Below, in pieces: positions 1 to 8,628 of a stretch of DNA of 64,000 bases. The notes under the pieces were generated by a model. The model had not been told where the DNA came from, did no database searches, and saw only the letters and a program-made list of their open reading frames with translations. The stretch covers positions 186,001 through 250,000 of the forward strand of contig NZ_BBIW01000004.1 of assembly GCF_000732325.1 (NCBI RefSeq), in the 5' to 3' direction. Source of the stretch: Paenibacillus sp. TCA20 (GTDB lineage Bacteria > Bacillota > Bacilli > Paenibacillales > Paenibacillaceae). The translations under genes and the position numbers were made by a program. How positions within the stretch are numbered: the stretch's first letter is position 1; each line of letters opens with the position of its first letter.

Positions 1-411
1 GAAGATCTGATAAAATATGGCGTCCTTAACCCAAGCAGGCGGGGTAAATACATCAACTCCGTTAATATAAGGGAATTCAAACATTCGGTCCGGATTGTCC
101 GGCTCTTCTTCGAGAAAGTTATTCTCATCCATCCAGATGCTCTCTTCCCCATCCTCCAGCAGGAAGGCGTAGCGCAGGCGACGGTAAGGCGGCTGTACTT
201 CACAGCTGTAATAGTCGTACATGGAATCGGAGGTCATCTTGCTAAGAGGTATGTACTTTTTAGTTCGCTCCCAGTCGTATTTATCTCCCGTTAAGATGGA
301 GACCTTATGAACATCATCTCTTTTGGTGCGAATTCGAATAATAATGGTATCCTTGTCATAAGCGCAGGACCACTGCTGTTTCGGATGATGATAAATGGCT
401 TCTAATAGCAT
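1..411 (-). CDS. GH13 alpha-glycosidase (neopullulanase/cyclomaltodextrinase type), 5' part only
   Basis: The frame opens with ATG at 411 behind an AGGGAGG ribosome binding site and runs off the left edge, so only about 137 N-terminal residues are present. They read MLLEAIYHHP, then a beta-rich module containing IRIRTKRDDVHKV and YDYYSCEVQPPYRRLRYAF, then FTPPAWVKDAIFYQI. This is the N-terminal Ig-like (CBM34-type) domain of GH13 neopullulanases and maltogenic amylases, followed by the first strand of the catalytic barrel. Family members hydrolyse cyclodextrins, pullulan or maltodextrins. No signal peptide is seen, so a cytoplasmic maltodextrin enzyme is likely. The catalytic residues lie outside the window, so the exact substrate class is open. 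Confidence 0.85.
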   Translation of the reverse strand, partial: MLLEAIYHHPKQQWSCAYDKDTIIIRIRTKRDDVHKVSILTGDKYDWERTKKYIPLSKMTSDSMYDYYSCEVQPPYRRLRYAFLLEDGEESIWMDENNFLEEEPDNPDRMFEFPYINGVDVFTPPAWVKDAIFYQIF

Positions 412-666
412 AGTATTGTTCCTCCCTTGTATATATTGCATAGAAAAAACAAAAGGCACAACCAAAGAGAGATAATGTTCTCCGAGGTTGTACCTGTACA
501 TGATTCATCACAGATAACATGGCCTTTTAATTGTGAGTTAAAATGCAGGAAGTTATACTGAATTGTAGAACTTTGCAGCAGATTTGCTTCATTTTGTAAT
601 ATACCATGCAGATCCTGGTTTCTGCAATGAAGCGCGTACATATTTTATAAACGAGGTGTTACTGGA

Positions 667-1344
667 ATGACAACACTGCTCTATATTGAGGATGATATCG
701 AAATCGGGAATCTGGTAAGGGCGGATCTTGAGGACCGGGGTTATGATGTGCTCTGGTTAAAGAGCGGAGAGAAGGCTGTCTCCATGGCACATGGGACGCA
801 TCTGGCCATTCTGGATGTTATGCTGCCCGGACTTGATGGCTTCACTGTTGGCCAGCGGCTTAAGAAAGAGCTTCCGGAGCTGCCGATCTTGATGCTCTCT
901 GCACGAACGTCCATTGATGACAAGCTGCAGGGACTCGAATTTGCCGATGATTATTTGACCAAGCCCTTTCATCCGGATGAGCTTGCGGCCAGAGTAGAGG
1001 TGCTGCTTCGGCGAAATGGACAGGCACTGCCCCGTTCTGAGCACATCGTGCTAGATCATTTGAATGTTTATATGGACGAACAGCGAATCATCGATACATC
1101 AGTGAATGAAGAAATTGTGCTTACCGGCAAGCAGTTTCATATTTTTAATTATTTACTGAGACATTTGGGGCAGATCAAAACAAAAGAGCAGATCTATGAA
1201 GCCGTATGGGGTGAGCCATATATGGAAGGTGACAAGACGCTTATGGTCCATATTCGTCACTTGCGAGAGAAATTGGAGCAGGATCCGGCTGAACCCAAAA
1301 TTATTGAGACGATCAGGGGTGTAGGCTACCGGGTGAAGGCATGA
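667..1344 (+). CDS. OmpR/PhoB-family response regulator
   Basis: A 225-residue DNA-binding response regulator. The receiver domain (about 1-115) has the acidic pair E8/D9/D10, the phospho-acceptor D50 in LAILDVMLPGLDG, a switch Ser in MLSAR and the conserved Lys in DDYLTKPF. The C-terminal winged helix (about 125-225) has the trans-activation loop and ends with IRGVGYRVKA. It starts behind GAGGTG and overlaps the histidine kinase gene by four bases (ATGA), so the two are translationally coupled. The next genes encode an ABC exporter of the peptide-antibiotic protection type. The likely task is to sense a membrane-active compound and induce that exporter, possibly through the TTAAAC repeats at 2808-2847. 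Confidence 0.95.
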   Translation: MTTLLYIEDDIEIGNLVRADLEDRGYDVLWLKSGEKAVSMAHGTHLAILDVMLPGLDGFTVGQRLKKELPELPILMLSARTSIDDKLQGLEFADDYLTKPFHPDELAARVEVLLRRNGQALPRSEHIVLDHLNVYMDEQRIIDTSVNEEIVLTGKQFHIFNYLLRHLGQIKTKEQIYEAVWGEPYMEGDKTLMVHIRHLREKLEQDPAEPKIIETIRGVGYRVKA

Positions 1345-2801
1345 GCTACAGGATGAGACAAGACCTTAGAGAAGGCGAGAAGAACGAACGAGGGCTTCGC
1401 CAACGCAATGGGAGGATTCATTTTAAAAATTCACTGATGTCGCGATATCTGCTGATCGTCATCGTTGCGATGGTGTTCCTGCCGATCGCCTTTATGTCGA
1501 CAGGGCTTCTCTTCGGCATTCTGTATCCATTTGTCAACTCGGCAAATAACGATAATCTGCCTTACGGCAATTCCATTCAGATCGAAACGGACTGGCATGA
1601 AGAAGCGAAGAAGCTCAGCGGATTGCCGGAGGACAGCGTTAAGTTGAGGCTGGCAGAGCTTGGCGAGCATTATAAGGAATCGACGATTCTCTGGGTGGAT
1701 GATACGGGTATGACCAGCTTCAAGAAGCCGGACACCCTGCAGATTCAATCCCGCTGGGAGCCTTCTGATGCTGTGGAATATATGAAGAATGCACAAAATA
1801 ACACGGAGGTCTATACTGTCGTAGCCTTTATCGGAGGCGGGCAGGAGGATCTGGGTGAAGGATTTATATCCCTCGCGCTGCCAAGGGAGGTGCTGAGCCG
1901 CTCTTCTGACACGGGAGGCTGGGCGATCTATAACACACTCGCTATGATCATCATTTTAGGGCTGTTTATGCTCATCTCCTGGTCATTCTTCCGGCGCATC
2001 AGCAAGCGGCTGACAAGGCTAGAGAACGCAGTGTCCACGCCTGGCGCTGACGGTATTCCGCTGCCGGTGGAGGTCAGACAGCCGGACGAAATTGGACAGC
2101 TGGAGAAGTCATTCAATGGGATGGTACATCAGCTTAGAGACAGCAGAGGGAGACAGCAGGAGGAGGAGCAGCTGCGTAAAAATTTGATCGCTGACCTGTC
2201 ACATGATCTGAGAACGCCGCTGACTGTCGTACGCGGACATCTGCATGCGCTTCATAAAGAGCCGCTCACAGCGAATGGACAGGAATCTCTTCACCGAATA
2301 GAGGGGAAGATTGACGACCTTGGGGGATTAATCGACAACCTGCTGTCCTATAATTTACTGTCGAGCGGAAAGTATACGATGAAGCTGCAGCAAGCGGATG
2401 TGGTCCGGATTGTAAGAGAGAGCACAGCGGCTTGGTATCCGTTATGGGAATCTGCTGGGTTTACCATTGATATTGAGCTCAGCGAGCAGCCGTTGATATG
2501 GAATGTCGATATTCAAGGCTTCCGCCGCGTACTGGACAACCTGTTTCAGAATATTATGCGTCATGCCAATTCAGGCAGGTATGTGAGAGTGGCAACAGCA
2601 CAGCATCTTGGCAAGGCATGCATTGTGATCGAGGATCATGGACCTGGCATAAGCAGAGATTCTGCGTCAGCCGGTGCAGGGATCGGCCTGCGAATCGTGG
2701 ATTTGCTGCTTGAAGGAATGGAGCTCGAACGGGAAACAGAAAGCTCTGAACAGGGGACAAGCATCATGATTGGGCCGCGCTCTAGTGATAGCCGTGATTA
2801 G
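1341..2801 (+). CDS. Sensor histidine kinase of the two-component system
   Basis: A 486-residue membrane kinase. A basic N-terminal stretch precedes a first membrane helix (about residues 36-60), an outer sensor domain of about 125 residues, a second helix (about 193-213) and a HAMP region. The dimerisation/phosphotransfer helix has IADLSHDLRTPL with the phospho-acceptor His near residue 288. The ATPase domain shows an N box (LDNLFQNIMRHA), G1 (EDHGPGIS) and G2 (AGIGLRIVDLLL). The outer domain is longer than in the intramembrane-sensing BceS type, so direct ligand binding outside the cell is plausible. The ligand cannot be read from sequence. It is the partner of the preceding regulator and sits directly before the ABC exporter genes. 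Confidence 0.93.
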   Translation: MSYRMRQDLREGEKNERGLRQRNGRIHFKNSLMSRYLLIVIVAMVFLPIAFMSTGLLFGILYPFVNSANNDNLPYGNSIQIETDWHEEAKKLSGLPEDSVKLRLAELGEHYKESTILWVDDTGMTSFKKPDTLQIQSRWEPSDAVEYMKNAQNNTEVYTVVAFIGGGQEDLGEGFISLALPREVLSRSSDTGGWAIYNTLAMIIILGLFMLISWSFFRRISKRLTRLENAVSTPGADGIPLPVEVRQPDEIGQLEKSFNGMVHQLRDSRGRQQEEEQLRKNLIADLSHDLRTPLTVVRGHLHALHKEPLTANGQESLHRIEGKIDDLGGLIDNLLSYNLLSSGKYTMKLQQADVVRIVRESTAAWYPLWESAGFTIDIELSEQPLIWNVDIQGFRRVLDNLFQNIMRHANSGRYVRVATAQHLGKACIVIEDHGPGISRDSASAGAGIGLRIVDLLLEGMELERETESSEQGTSIMIGPRSSDSRD

Positions 2802-2807
2802 TATAAT

Positions 2808-2862
2808 TTAAACAAAACTTAAACTTCGTACCTACTTCACCTTAAACCGGGAGCGTTATGAT
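2808..2862 (+). promoter_or_regulatory. Exporter promoter with three TTAAAC direct repeats
   Basis: TTAAAC occurs at 2808-2813, 2819-2824 and 2842-2847. The starts are 11 and 23 bases apart, close to one and two helical turns, and a TATGAT -10-like hexamer follows at 2857-2862. Same-face direct repeats ahead of a weak promoter are the usual binding pattern of OmpR-family activators, for example SpaR/NisR boxes. Binding by the adjacent response regulator is an inference. Confidence 0.5.
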
Positions 2863-2883
2863 AGTTCCCGAGGTGATAAACAA

Positions 2884-3795
2884 ATGAATGAATGGATGAT
2901 TGAAACAGCTGATGTGTGGAAGACATACCGCGGCAAGGCAGCGGTCAAAGAGCTCAGCTTGCAAATAAAGAAAGGTGAAATTTACGGCTTCCTGGGACCG
3001 AACGGCGCTGGAAAAACAACGATGATTCGGATGCTGCTCGGTCTTATTAAACCGACGAAGGGATATATCCGTATCTTCGGCAAGGATATCCGGAACCACC
3101 GGATGGAAATTCTCCGGAAGGTGGGTTCCCTGGTCGAGTATCCATCCTACTATGGCCATTTGAATGCTATTCAAAATTTGGAGACGAGCCGTCTTTTGCT
3201 GGATGTCCCAAAATCGAGAATCGACGAAGTACTGCGTATTGTGGATCTGACGAAGGATGCCAATCGTCCGGTGAAGGGGTATTCTCTCGGAATGAAGCAG
3301 AGGCTCGGTATTGCAAATGCGCTGCTTGGTAATCCCGAGCTGCTCATCCTGGATGAGCCGACAAATGGGCTTGATCCTTCAGGAATTCAGGAGATTCGTG
3401 AGCTTATCAAACGAATGCCGCAGGAGTACGGTATCACCGTGCTGGTCTCCAGCCACTTGCTCAGCGAAGTGGAGCAGATGGCAAGCACTGTTGGTATTAT
3501 TCGCGAAGGACAGCTTGTATTTCAAAATACGATTGAGCGGCTGCACCAAGAGGCTGGAAGCACGATCCGTCTCACCGTATCTGATGCAGAAGCTGCTCTG
3601 CACATTGCAAGAGAGCTTGGACAATGGGGACAGGTCGAAGGAGCAAGGCTGACGTTCAACCATATGGACGATCATCTCATTGCCGCGCTGGTCCGCCGAT
3701 TGGTGGAGCAGGATCACAGCATATACCGGGTTGAGGAGCATAGACAGTCGCTGGAGGACTTCTTCCTCGAAGTAGTTGGAGGGGTCGTTAAATGA
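2884..3795 (+). CDS. ABC transporter ATP-binding protein, BcrA/lantibiotic-protection type
   Basis: A 303-residue ABC-2 exporter ATPase with Walker A GPNGAGKTT, signature YSLGMKQRL, Walker B LLILDEPTNGLDP and switch His in SSHLL. Beyond the nucleotide-binding domain (about 1-215) there is an approximately 85-residue C-terminal extension typical of BcrA and lantibiotic immunity (LanF) ATPases. The gene overlaps the first permease by four bases. With the two permeases it would pump a hydrophobic or peptide compound out of, or away from, the membrane. The adjacent two-component system suggests inducible resistance rather than housekeeping export. The substrate is unknown. Confidence 0.92.
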   Translation: MNEWMIETADVWKTYRGKAAVKELSLQIKKGEIYGFLGPNGAGKTTMIRMLLGLIKPTKGYIRIFGKDIRNHRMEILRKVGSLVEYPSYYGHLNAIQNLETSRLLLDVPKSRIDEVLRIVDLTKDANRPVKGYSLGMKQRLGIANALLGNPELLILDEPTNGLDPSGIQEIRELIKRMPQEYGITVLVSSHLLSEVEQMASTVGIIREGQLVFQNTIERLHQEAGSTIRLTVSDAEAALHIARELGQWGQVEGARLTFNHMDDHLIAALVRRLVEQDHSIYRVEEHRQSLEDFFLEVVGGVVK

Positions 3796-4508
3796 TGATG
3801 CGGCTGTTGAATAGTGATCTTCTCAAGATACGAAAAAAAGGCTTATGGTTTCTCGTCTTTCTAGCTCCCATCGGGCTGGTTGCAATGAATGCCCTCAATT
3901 TTGGACTTCGTCTGGATTATTTGCAGGGATTGTACGGTGAAGAGGGAATGTGGGATGGATTACTCTACAATTTCGAACCTTTTGTCCCCCTGGCCATTCT
4001 TCTTGGCGCTACCATTCTGAGCTCCATGCTGGCAGGGGTAGAGTATCAGCAGGGCTCCTGGAAGCAGCTGCTTGCTCTTCCCGTATCCAGATGGAAGGTG
4101 TATTTATCCAAGTTTTCTGTCATTTTGCTGCTGCTGCTGTGCTCATGTGTATTGCTGTACATTGGCGTTATTCTTCTTGGACTGGCCCTTGGATTCAATA
4201 TGCATATTCCCTGGCTTGATCTGCTGAAGCTATGCTTTCTTCCGCTTGCAGCATCTTCGCCGATGATTGCACTCTTGTTTATGCTGACGATGACGTATGA
4301 GAATCAGGCCTTGTCTGTGACCATCGGGATTACACTTGCGATCATGGGCTTGTTCAGCGCCCAGCTTCCCGAATTTGTGCCGCTCTCCTGGCCGATGTTC
4401 AGCATTATGCTGCCGGATGGAGAGAAGCTGGCTTTATTCGGTCTTGGTCTTGGCGTAGTACTGCTTCTGGCCGGAATGTCGGTATTCGGTAAAAAGGAGG
4501 TGGCCTGA
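3792..4508 (+). CDS. ABC-2 permease subunit, first of two
   Basis: A 238-residue integral membrane protein with about six hydrophobic helices. Its N-terminal MRLLNSDLLKIRKKGLWFLVFLAPIG and central YQQGSWKQLLALPVSRWKVYLSK match the ABC-2 permease family of lantibiotic-protection exporters (MutE/EpiE/BcrB-like). It overlaps the ATPase gene by four bases and the next permease starts two bases after its stop, so ATPase and permeases form one translational unit. The two permeases share the GxWKQ(L/V)LxLPVSR motif, which suggests an old duplication and a heterodimeric membrane part. Confidence 0.85.
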   Translation: MMMRLLNSDLLKIRKKGLWFLVFLAPIGLVAMNALNFGLRLDYLQGLYGEEGMWDGLLYNFEPFVPLAILLGATILSSMLAGVEYQQGSWKQLLALPVSRWKVYLSKFSVILLLLLCSCVLLYIGVILLGLALGFNMHIPWLDLLKLCFLPLAASSPMIALLFMLTMTYENQALSVTIGITLAIMGLFSAQLPEFVPLSWPMFSIMLPDGEKLALFGLGLGVVLLLAGMSVFGKKEVA

Positions 4509-4510
4509 CC

Positions 4511-5233
4511 ATGCGTGCATACTTGCGTCTCCTATCTGCGGAAAGACTAAAAATCATGAAATCGTGGGTCTGGCTGCTGGTGCTCGTCAGTCCAGCCATT
4601 GCTCTGCTGTTAGGATTTATTGCGGAGCCAGCCGGTTATTGGGATCTGGTAGCTTCCCAGTCTACTTTTCATGCGATGCTGTTTCTTCCGATCTTCACTG
4701 GAATATTCGCTTCTTTTATCTGCAGGTTTGAGCATGCGGCGGGTGGCTGGAAGCAGGTATTAGTACTCCCGGTGAGCCGGTCCACTTTCTATGCAGCCAA
4801 GCTGACGGTCATCATGGTGTTAATTCTGGTCATCCAGCTGCTGCTCTTGCTCAGTTTGCTTGCGGCAGGTGCTTATCACGGGCTGAACAATGAAATTCCA
4901 TGGGGGATGCTCCTGCAAAGTGTAGGTGCGGGGTGGCTGGCTGTACTGCCTCTTGCAGCACTGCAGCTGCTCGTATCCTTGATGTGGAGCAGCTTTGGTG
5001 CGCCGCTCGGCATTAATTTTATGCTGACGATCCCGAACCTGCTGATCGTGAACTCCAGCGACATTGCCCCGTATTATCCGTGGGCGCAGCCCTTCCTGCT
5101 CATGATGCCGAGAGAAGAATATAGTTTTGGTGCATTTATGGTGCCAATGTCAACCATATTGCCTGTCGTATTGGGCAGTGCACTGTTCTTTATACTCCTT
5201 GGGGTCGTGTATTTCAGACGGAAGGAAATTTGA
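4511..5233 (+). CDS. ABC-2 permease subunit, second of two
   Basis: A 240-residue membrane protein with about six helices, beginning MRAYLRLLSAERLKIMKS and carrying GGWKQVLVLPVSRSTFYAAKL, the same family motif as its upstream partner. The ribosome binding site AAAAAGGAGGTGG lies in the 3' end of the preceding gene. It is the last gene of the unit 667-5233, and a bidirectional terminator follows. Two unlike permeases with one ATPase is the LanFEG arrangement. No lantibiotic structural gene is nearby, so a stand-alone resistance exporter is the better reading. Confidence 0.85.
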   Translation: MRAYLRLLSAERLKIMKSWVWLLVLVSPAIALLLGFIAEPAGYWDLVASQSTFHAMLFLPIFTGIFASFICRFEHAAGGWKQVLVLPVSRSTFYAAKLTVIMVLILVIQLLLLLSLLAAGAYHGLNNEIPWGMLLQSVGAGWLAVLPLAALQLLVSLMWSSFGAPLGINFMLTIPNLLIVNSSDIAPYYPWAQPFLLMMPREEYSFGAFMVPMSTILPVVLGSALFFILLGVVYFRRKEI

Positions 5234-5308
5234 CGATACTGTGGAATCGGTGAGCGAAGCGCTGCTGGAATTCATAGAGGGGATTTAACTGGTAGAGTTA
5301 TAATCAAA

Positions 5309-5350
5309 ACAGGGCTGCTATTCGCTAACCAGCGTAATAAGCAGCCCTGT
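5309..5350. terminator. Bidirectional intrinsic terminator
   Basis: ACAGGGCTGCT (5309-5319) pairs exactly with AGCAGCCCTGT (5340-5350), with A/T-rich flanks on both sides. It lies between the convergent exporter operon and the lactate dehydrogenase gene and can serve both. Confidence 0.75.
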
Positions 5351-5382
5351 AATTTATTCTGCACAGCTTCCAATCAAGTATT

Positions 5383-6351
5383 TTAGCGCATTGCGATATC
5401 GTCGATCGTTAAGTTGTTGATGTTGTTTCTAAGAACTTGGCAAGAGTGCTTGAACTTGACCATTTCTTCCGAGCTCAGGTTTAATTCAAGCAGCTCCTTA
5501 ATTCCGTCGCTGCCGATAATAGCCGGAACCCCGATGCACATGTCCGTCTCGCCGTACTCACCGTCCAGAATCGCGGACACCGCTATGATCTTATGATCAT
5601 CCGTTAGAATGGAACGGGTAATAAAAGCGATGGCGCTGCCAATGCCAAATTGGGTGGAGCCTTTGCGGGTGAAGATCTCCCAGCCTGCATCTCGGGTCTT
5701 GCGTGCAATATCCTCAAGATCCAGTGTTTTGAATCTCTCTTTATGCTGGTCAAGAATATGCAGAATTGGCTTACCTCCAATTGTGACATGAGACCAGGCG
5801 ACAAATTGGGATTCTCCATGCTCGCCAAGAGCATAGCCGTGAACGCTGCGCGGGTCGATCGAGAACACTTCGGACAGGATCGTCTTAAGCCTCGATGAGT
5901 CAATGGATGTGCCTGTGCCAATGACCTGATTCCGCGGCAGTCCGGACAGCTTCCACACCAGATACGTAATAATGTCCACAGGATTCGCCGCAACGACAAA
6001 TACACCGTTAAAGCCGCTTTCCATAATAGGCTGAACGATATCCTTCGTTATAATCTCAGCTTCTTCCAGAATATCAAGCCGGGTCTGACCAGGTTTGATA
6101 TTAGCTCCTGCCGTCAGGACAATGACATCCATATCCTTGCAATCCGCATAAGTTCCAGCATGGACCTTGGTGCGCTGATACGTAAAATCCATGCTGTGGG
6201 ACAAGTCGAGCGCTTGCCCAAACGCCTTCTCATAAGTGCGGCCAATGAGCATAATTTCTCCTGCGATCGCCTGATTAATCATGGAATAAGCTGCGCTTGA
6301 TCCGACAAGACCCGCTCCAACAATCGCCACTTTTCCTGTTCGATTTCGCAT
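5383..6351 (-). CDS. L-lactate dehydrogenase family protein (2-hydroxyacid dehydrogenase)
   Basis: A 322-residue NAD-dependent enzyme reducing pyruvate or a related 2-oxoacid. The Rossmann motif is [12 protein letters not shown], the substrate Arg is in [16 protein letters not shown] is conserved, the catalytic His is in GEHGES, and the conserved Thr is in KGSTQFGIG. In the active-site loop, classical Bacillus enzymes read GANQKPGETR and this one reads [10 protein letters not shown], so the Gln that helps select pyruvate (Q102) is replaced by Ile. A larger or more hydrophobic side chain may be accepted. The start at 6351 (MRNRTGK) is preferred over an in-frame ATG at 6375 because a GGGGG ribosome binding site lies between them. 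It is monocistronic. Confidence 0.85.
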   Translation of the reverse strand: MRNRTGKVAIVGAGLVGSSAAYSMINQAIAGEIMLIGRTYEKAFGQALDLSHSMDFTYQRTKVHAGTYADCKDMDVIVLTAGANIKPGQTRLDILEEAEIITKDIVQPIMESGFNGVFVVAANPVDIITYLVWKLSGLPRNQVIGTGTSIDSSRLKTILSEVFSIDPRSVHGYALGEHGESQFVAWSHVTIGGKPILHILDQHKERFKTLDLEDIARKTRDAGWEIFTRKGSTQFGIGSAIAFITRSILTDDHKIIAVSAILDGEYGETDMCIGVPAIIGSDGIKELLELNLSSEEMVKFKHSCQVLRNNINNLTIDDIAMR

Positions 6352-6825
6352 AATCTGCCTGCCCCCTGTCTCCATATCGTTATCATCCTATCATCTATAA
6401 TTGTATTTTATGCATATACCTATTCAACGTTACATAAGATAACATAATTTTCTCCTGAACAGCAATGGAAATTTAGGTTATAGGGCAAATCAAGTGAACA
6501 TTTATTACAAATAGGTGACGTGGACTGAAAATTCTGCTTCATATTCCTTTGTAAATTTATAGAATGTGTCGAAAGAACGTAGGGTAACGTCGTAATTCCA
6601 CCCTGACAAAACTTCTTACGATACCACATTCTTAGAAGAAATATGCCAAAGGGATTGAAGGGTAGAAAGGCGAATTGCTTATCTCACAGACAACTATTTC
6701 GCTGTGTCCGCCCTGATCAAGCGGAAGAAATAGTGCTGTTTCTTAAACAGGTAGTATGAAGTTTGATTACTGTCGGCATACGTTAATGATTTATTAGACC
6801 CTAAAAAATTCGGGAGGGAATGATA
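6352..6825. other. Intergenic region, no gene seen
   Basis: A 474-bp divergent spacer between the dehydrogenase and the DUF3967 gene, A/T-rich. No ORF with a convincing ribosome binding site and no strong hairpin was found. It presumably holds both promoters, but no clear -35/-10 pair could be fixed. Confidence 0.5.
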
Positions 6826-7470
6826 ATGAATATGCATTTGAATATGAATGAAGCAGGAGCTACGACGGAAACGGCTAAGGAACTGGGGATCGGCGCAAGC
6901 ACACTCCGCAAATATGCGGCTGCGCTGGAGGAGCATGGACATCGTTTTGAACGGGCTGCGAATAAATCGAGACTGTTCGGAACGCTTGAAATAGAGCGGA
7001 TTAAGGAAATGATGAATTTGATGAGAGAGCAAAACCTGCCGCTGAATGATGCAGCTGTACTCGTTATGGAGCTGAATCATGAGATGGCTGCAGCGGCCAA
7101 GGATGGCTCGGATATAGAACAGACAAGTGCACACTCACCCCTCATTGAGCAGGAGAAGGTTCTCCAGAAGGCCGGAGTCGAGCAGGAGCAAGTTAAGCAG
7201 CTCAATTCGGAGTGGCAAATTCTGCAGGAACGCATGGCTGAGCTTGAACGTGAGCAAACGAAGCTGATGAAGCAGAATGAACAGCTGCAGGAGCAGGTAG
7301 AAGAACAGCGCTTATGGATCAAGGAGAAGCTGGATGAGGATCGAGACCGTCAGCTGATCACGAATTTGCGAAGCTATCAGGGGCGTAATCAGAAGCCAAA
7401 GCCCAAGCAGAGGGGACATTCACTGAGGATGTTGTTCGGATTGCTCCCAAAGAGTAGGAGGGAGGCGTGA
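6826..7470 (+). CDS. MerR-like DNA-binding protein with DUF3967-type C-terminus
   Basis: A 214-residue protein. Residues about 10-75 form a MerR-like winged helix (ETAKELGIGASTLRKYAAALEEHGHRFER, then SRLFGTLEIERIKEMM). A Gln/Glu-rich coiled coil follows (about 105-165), then LDEDRDRQLITNLR, which matches the RDKQL..LRE core of DUF3967 proteins common in Bacillus. A basic tail KPKPKQRGHSLRMLFGLLPKSRR closes it. Its target is unknown; family members are often described as putative phage or plasmid-type regulators. ATG 6826 is preferred over ATG 6820, which lies only one base after the GGGAGGG ribosome binding site. Confidence 0.75.
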   Translation: MNMHLNMNEAGATTETAKELGIGASTLRKYAAALEEHGHRFERAANKSRLFGTLEIERIKEMMNLMREQNLPLNDAAVLVMELNHEMAAAAKDGSDIEQTSAHSPLIEQEKVLQKAGVEQEQVKQLNSEWQILQERMAELEREQTKLMKQNEQLQEQVEEQRLWIKEKLDEDRDRQLITNLRSYQGRNQKPKPKQRGHSLRMLFGLLPKSRREA

Positions 7471-7624
7471 TGATGATGCGAATATTCATCCACTCCACCC
7501 TGCATCAAAAAGTGACGAATCAAGATACAGGACCGCCTAAAGCATAGGAATTTGTTTTTATTTTTACAGTATTAGAGTTACAATAGAAAGGAGTGATTGA
7601 TACTAGCGACAAGGAGAGCCATAA

Positions 7625-8371
7625 ATGATTATTTTGAAGAGCAAAGATGAAATACAGTACATGAAGAAGGCTGGCGAGATTCTCGCTGCTTGCCATAGAG
7701 AGATTGCCGGGCTCATTCGCCCTGGCATTCAGACCCAAGAGATTGATGCATTTGCAGAGAGCTTCATGAAGAAGCATGGAGCGACTCCGGAGCAGAAGGG
7801 CTACAACGGTTATCCGTATGCGACCTGCGCTTCGGTTAATGATGTAATCTGCCATGGGTTCCCTGGAAAATACGCGCTGAAGGACGGGGATATCGTAACG
7901 GTGGATATGGTCGTTAATCTAGACGGCTGGCTGGCGGATTCCGCTTGGTCTTATGCGGTAGGTAACGTATCCGAGCAGGCGCAGAAGCTGCTGGATGTGA
8001 CCAAAGAATCCCTGTACAAGGGTATTGAAAAAGCCGTTCTTGGCAACCGGATCGGGGATATTTCCAACGCGATCCAGGTATATGCCGAGGGCGAAGGATT
8101 CTCGGTCGTTCGGGAATTCATTGGGCATGGGATCGGTCAGGATATGCATGAAGAGCCCCAAGTGCCTCATTATGGACCCGCCGGACGCGGACCGCGTCTG
8201 AAGGAAGGCATGGTCATTACGATTGAGCCGATGCTGAATGTCGGCACCTTCCGCAGCAAGCTGGACAGTGACGGATGGACAGCCCGTACACAGGACGGCG
8301 AATTGTCTGCACAGTACGAGCATACGATTGCCATTACAGCAGACGGCCCGGTTATTCTAACCGAGCAATAA
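7625..8371 (+). CDS. map: Type I methionine aminopeptidase
   Basis: A 248-residue cytoplasmic metalloprotease that removes the initiator Met. All five metal ligands are visible: Asp in VTVDMVV, Asp in LADSAW, His in GHGIGQD, Glu in ITIEPM and Glu in QYEHT. The substrate-gate His is in CHGFPG. It resembles Bacillus MapA along its length (KGYNGYPYATCASVND, VVREFIGHGIGQDMHEEPQVPHYGP) but is not next to adk/infA as the essential copy usually is, so it is probably a second copy. The ribosome binding site is AAGGAGAG. It is monocistronic and followed by two terminators. Confidence 0.93.
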   Translation: MIILKSKDEIQYMKKAGEILAACHREIAGLIRPGIQTQEIDAFAESFMKKHGATPEQKGYNGYPYATCASVNDVICHGFPGKYALKDGDIVTVDMVVNLDGWLADSAWSYAVGNVSEQAQKLLDVTKESLYKGIEKAVLGNRIGDISNAIQVYAEGEGFSVVREFIGHGIGQDMHEEPQVPHYGPAGRGPRLKEGMVITIEPMLNVGTFRSKLDSDGWTARTQDGELSAQYEHTIAITADGPVILTEQ

Positions 8372-8441
8372 GAAGAATGACCTGCAGCAGGGAAGCTTGC
8401 TGCCCCCAAGATCATTCAAGGCCATACGGCCGCATAAATAG

Positions 8442-8490
8442 AGAGCAGCGTTCCTTCTATCCTCCATATGAAGGGATGCTGCTCTTTATT
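8442..8490 (+). terminator. Intrinsic terminator after map
   Basis: AGAGCAGCGTTCCTTC (8442-8457) pairs with GAAGGGATGCTGCTCT (8470-8485) with one bulge, followed by TTATTATT. Confidence 0.8.
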
Positions 8491-8516
8491 ATTTGGAAGG
8501 AGTATCTCTCTAATAC

Positions 8517-8566
8517 AAAAGCTCAGCACAAGCAGGAGAAAATTCATCCTTTGTACTGAGCTTTTT
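8517..8566. terminator. Second terminator between map and ccdC
   Basis: AAAAGCTCAG (8517-8526) pairs with CTGAGCTTTT (8556-8565). Inside, ACAAG extends the stem with one mismatch. There is a T run on the plus strand and four T on the minus strand, so it may serve both converging genes. Confidence 0.7.
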
Positions 8567-8628
8567 GAAATGAAATGAATCATAGTTGATCGAATGAGCC
8601 TGTTACCTCACGATGAATACATACATCG

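Noticed and set aside
6485..6520. A Rex-like inverted sequence (AAGTGA...TTACAA) upstream of the lactate dehydrogenase gene
   Set aside because: The spacing is one base too long, the half-sites are imperfect and it lies about 140 bp from the start.
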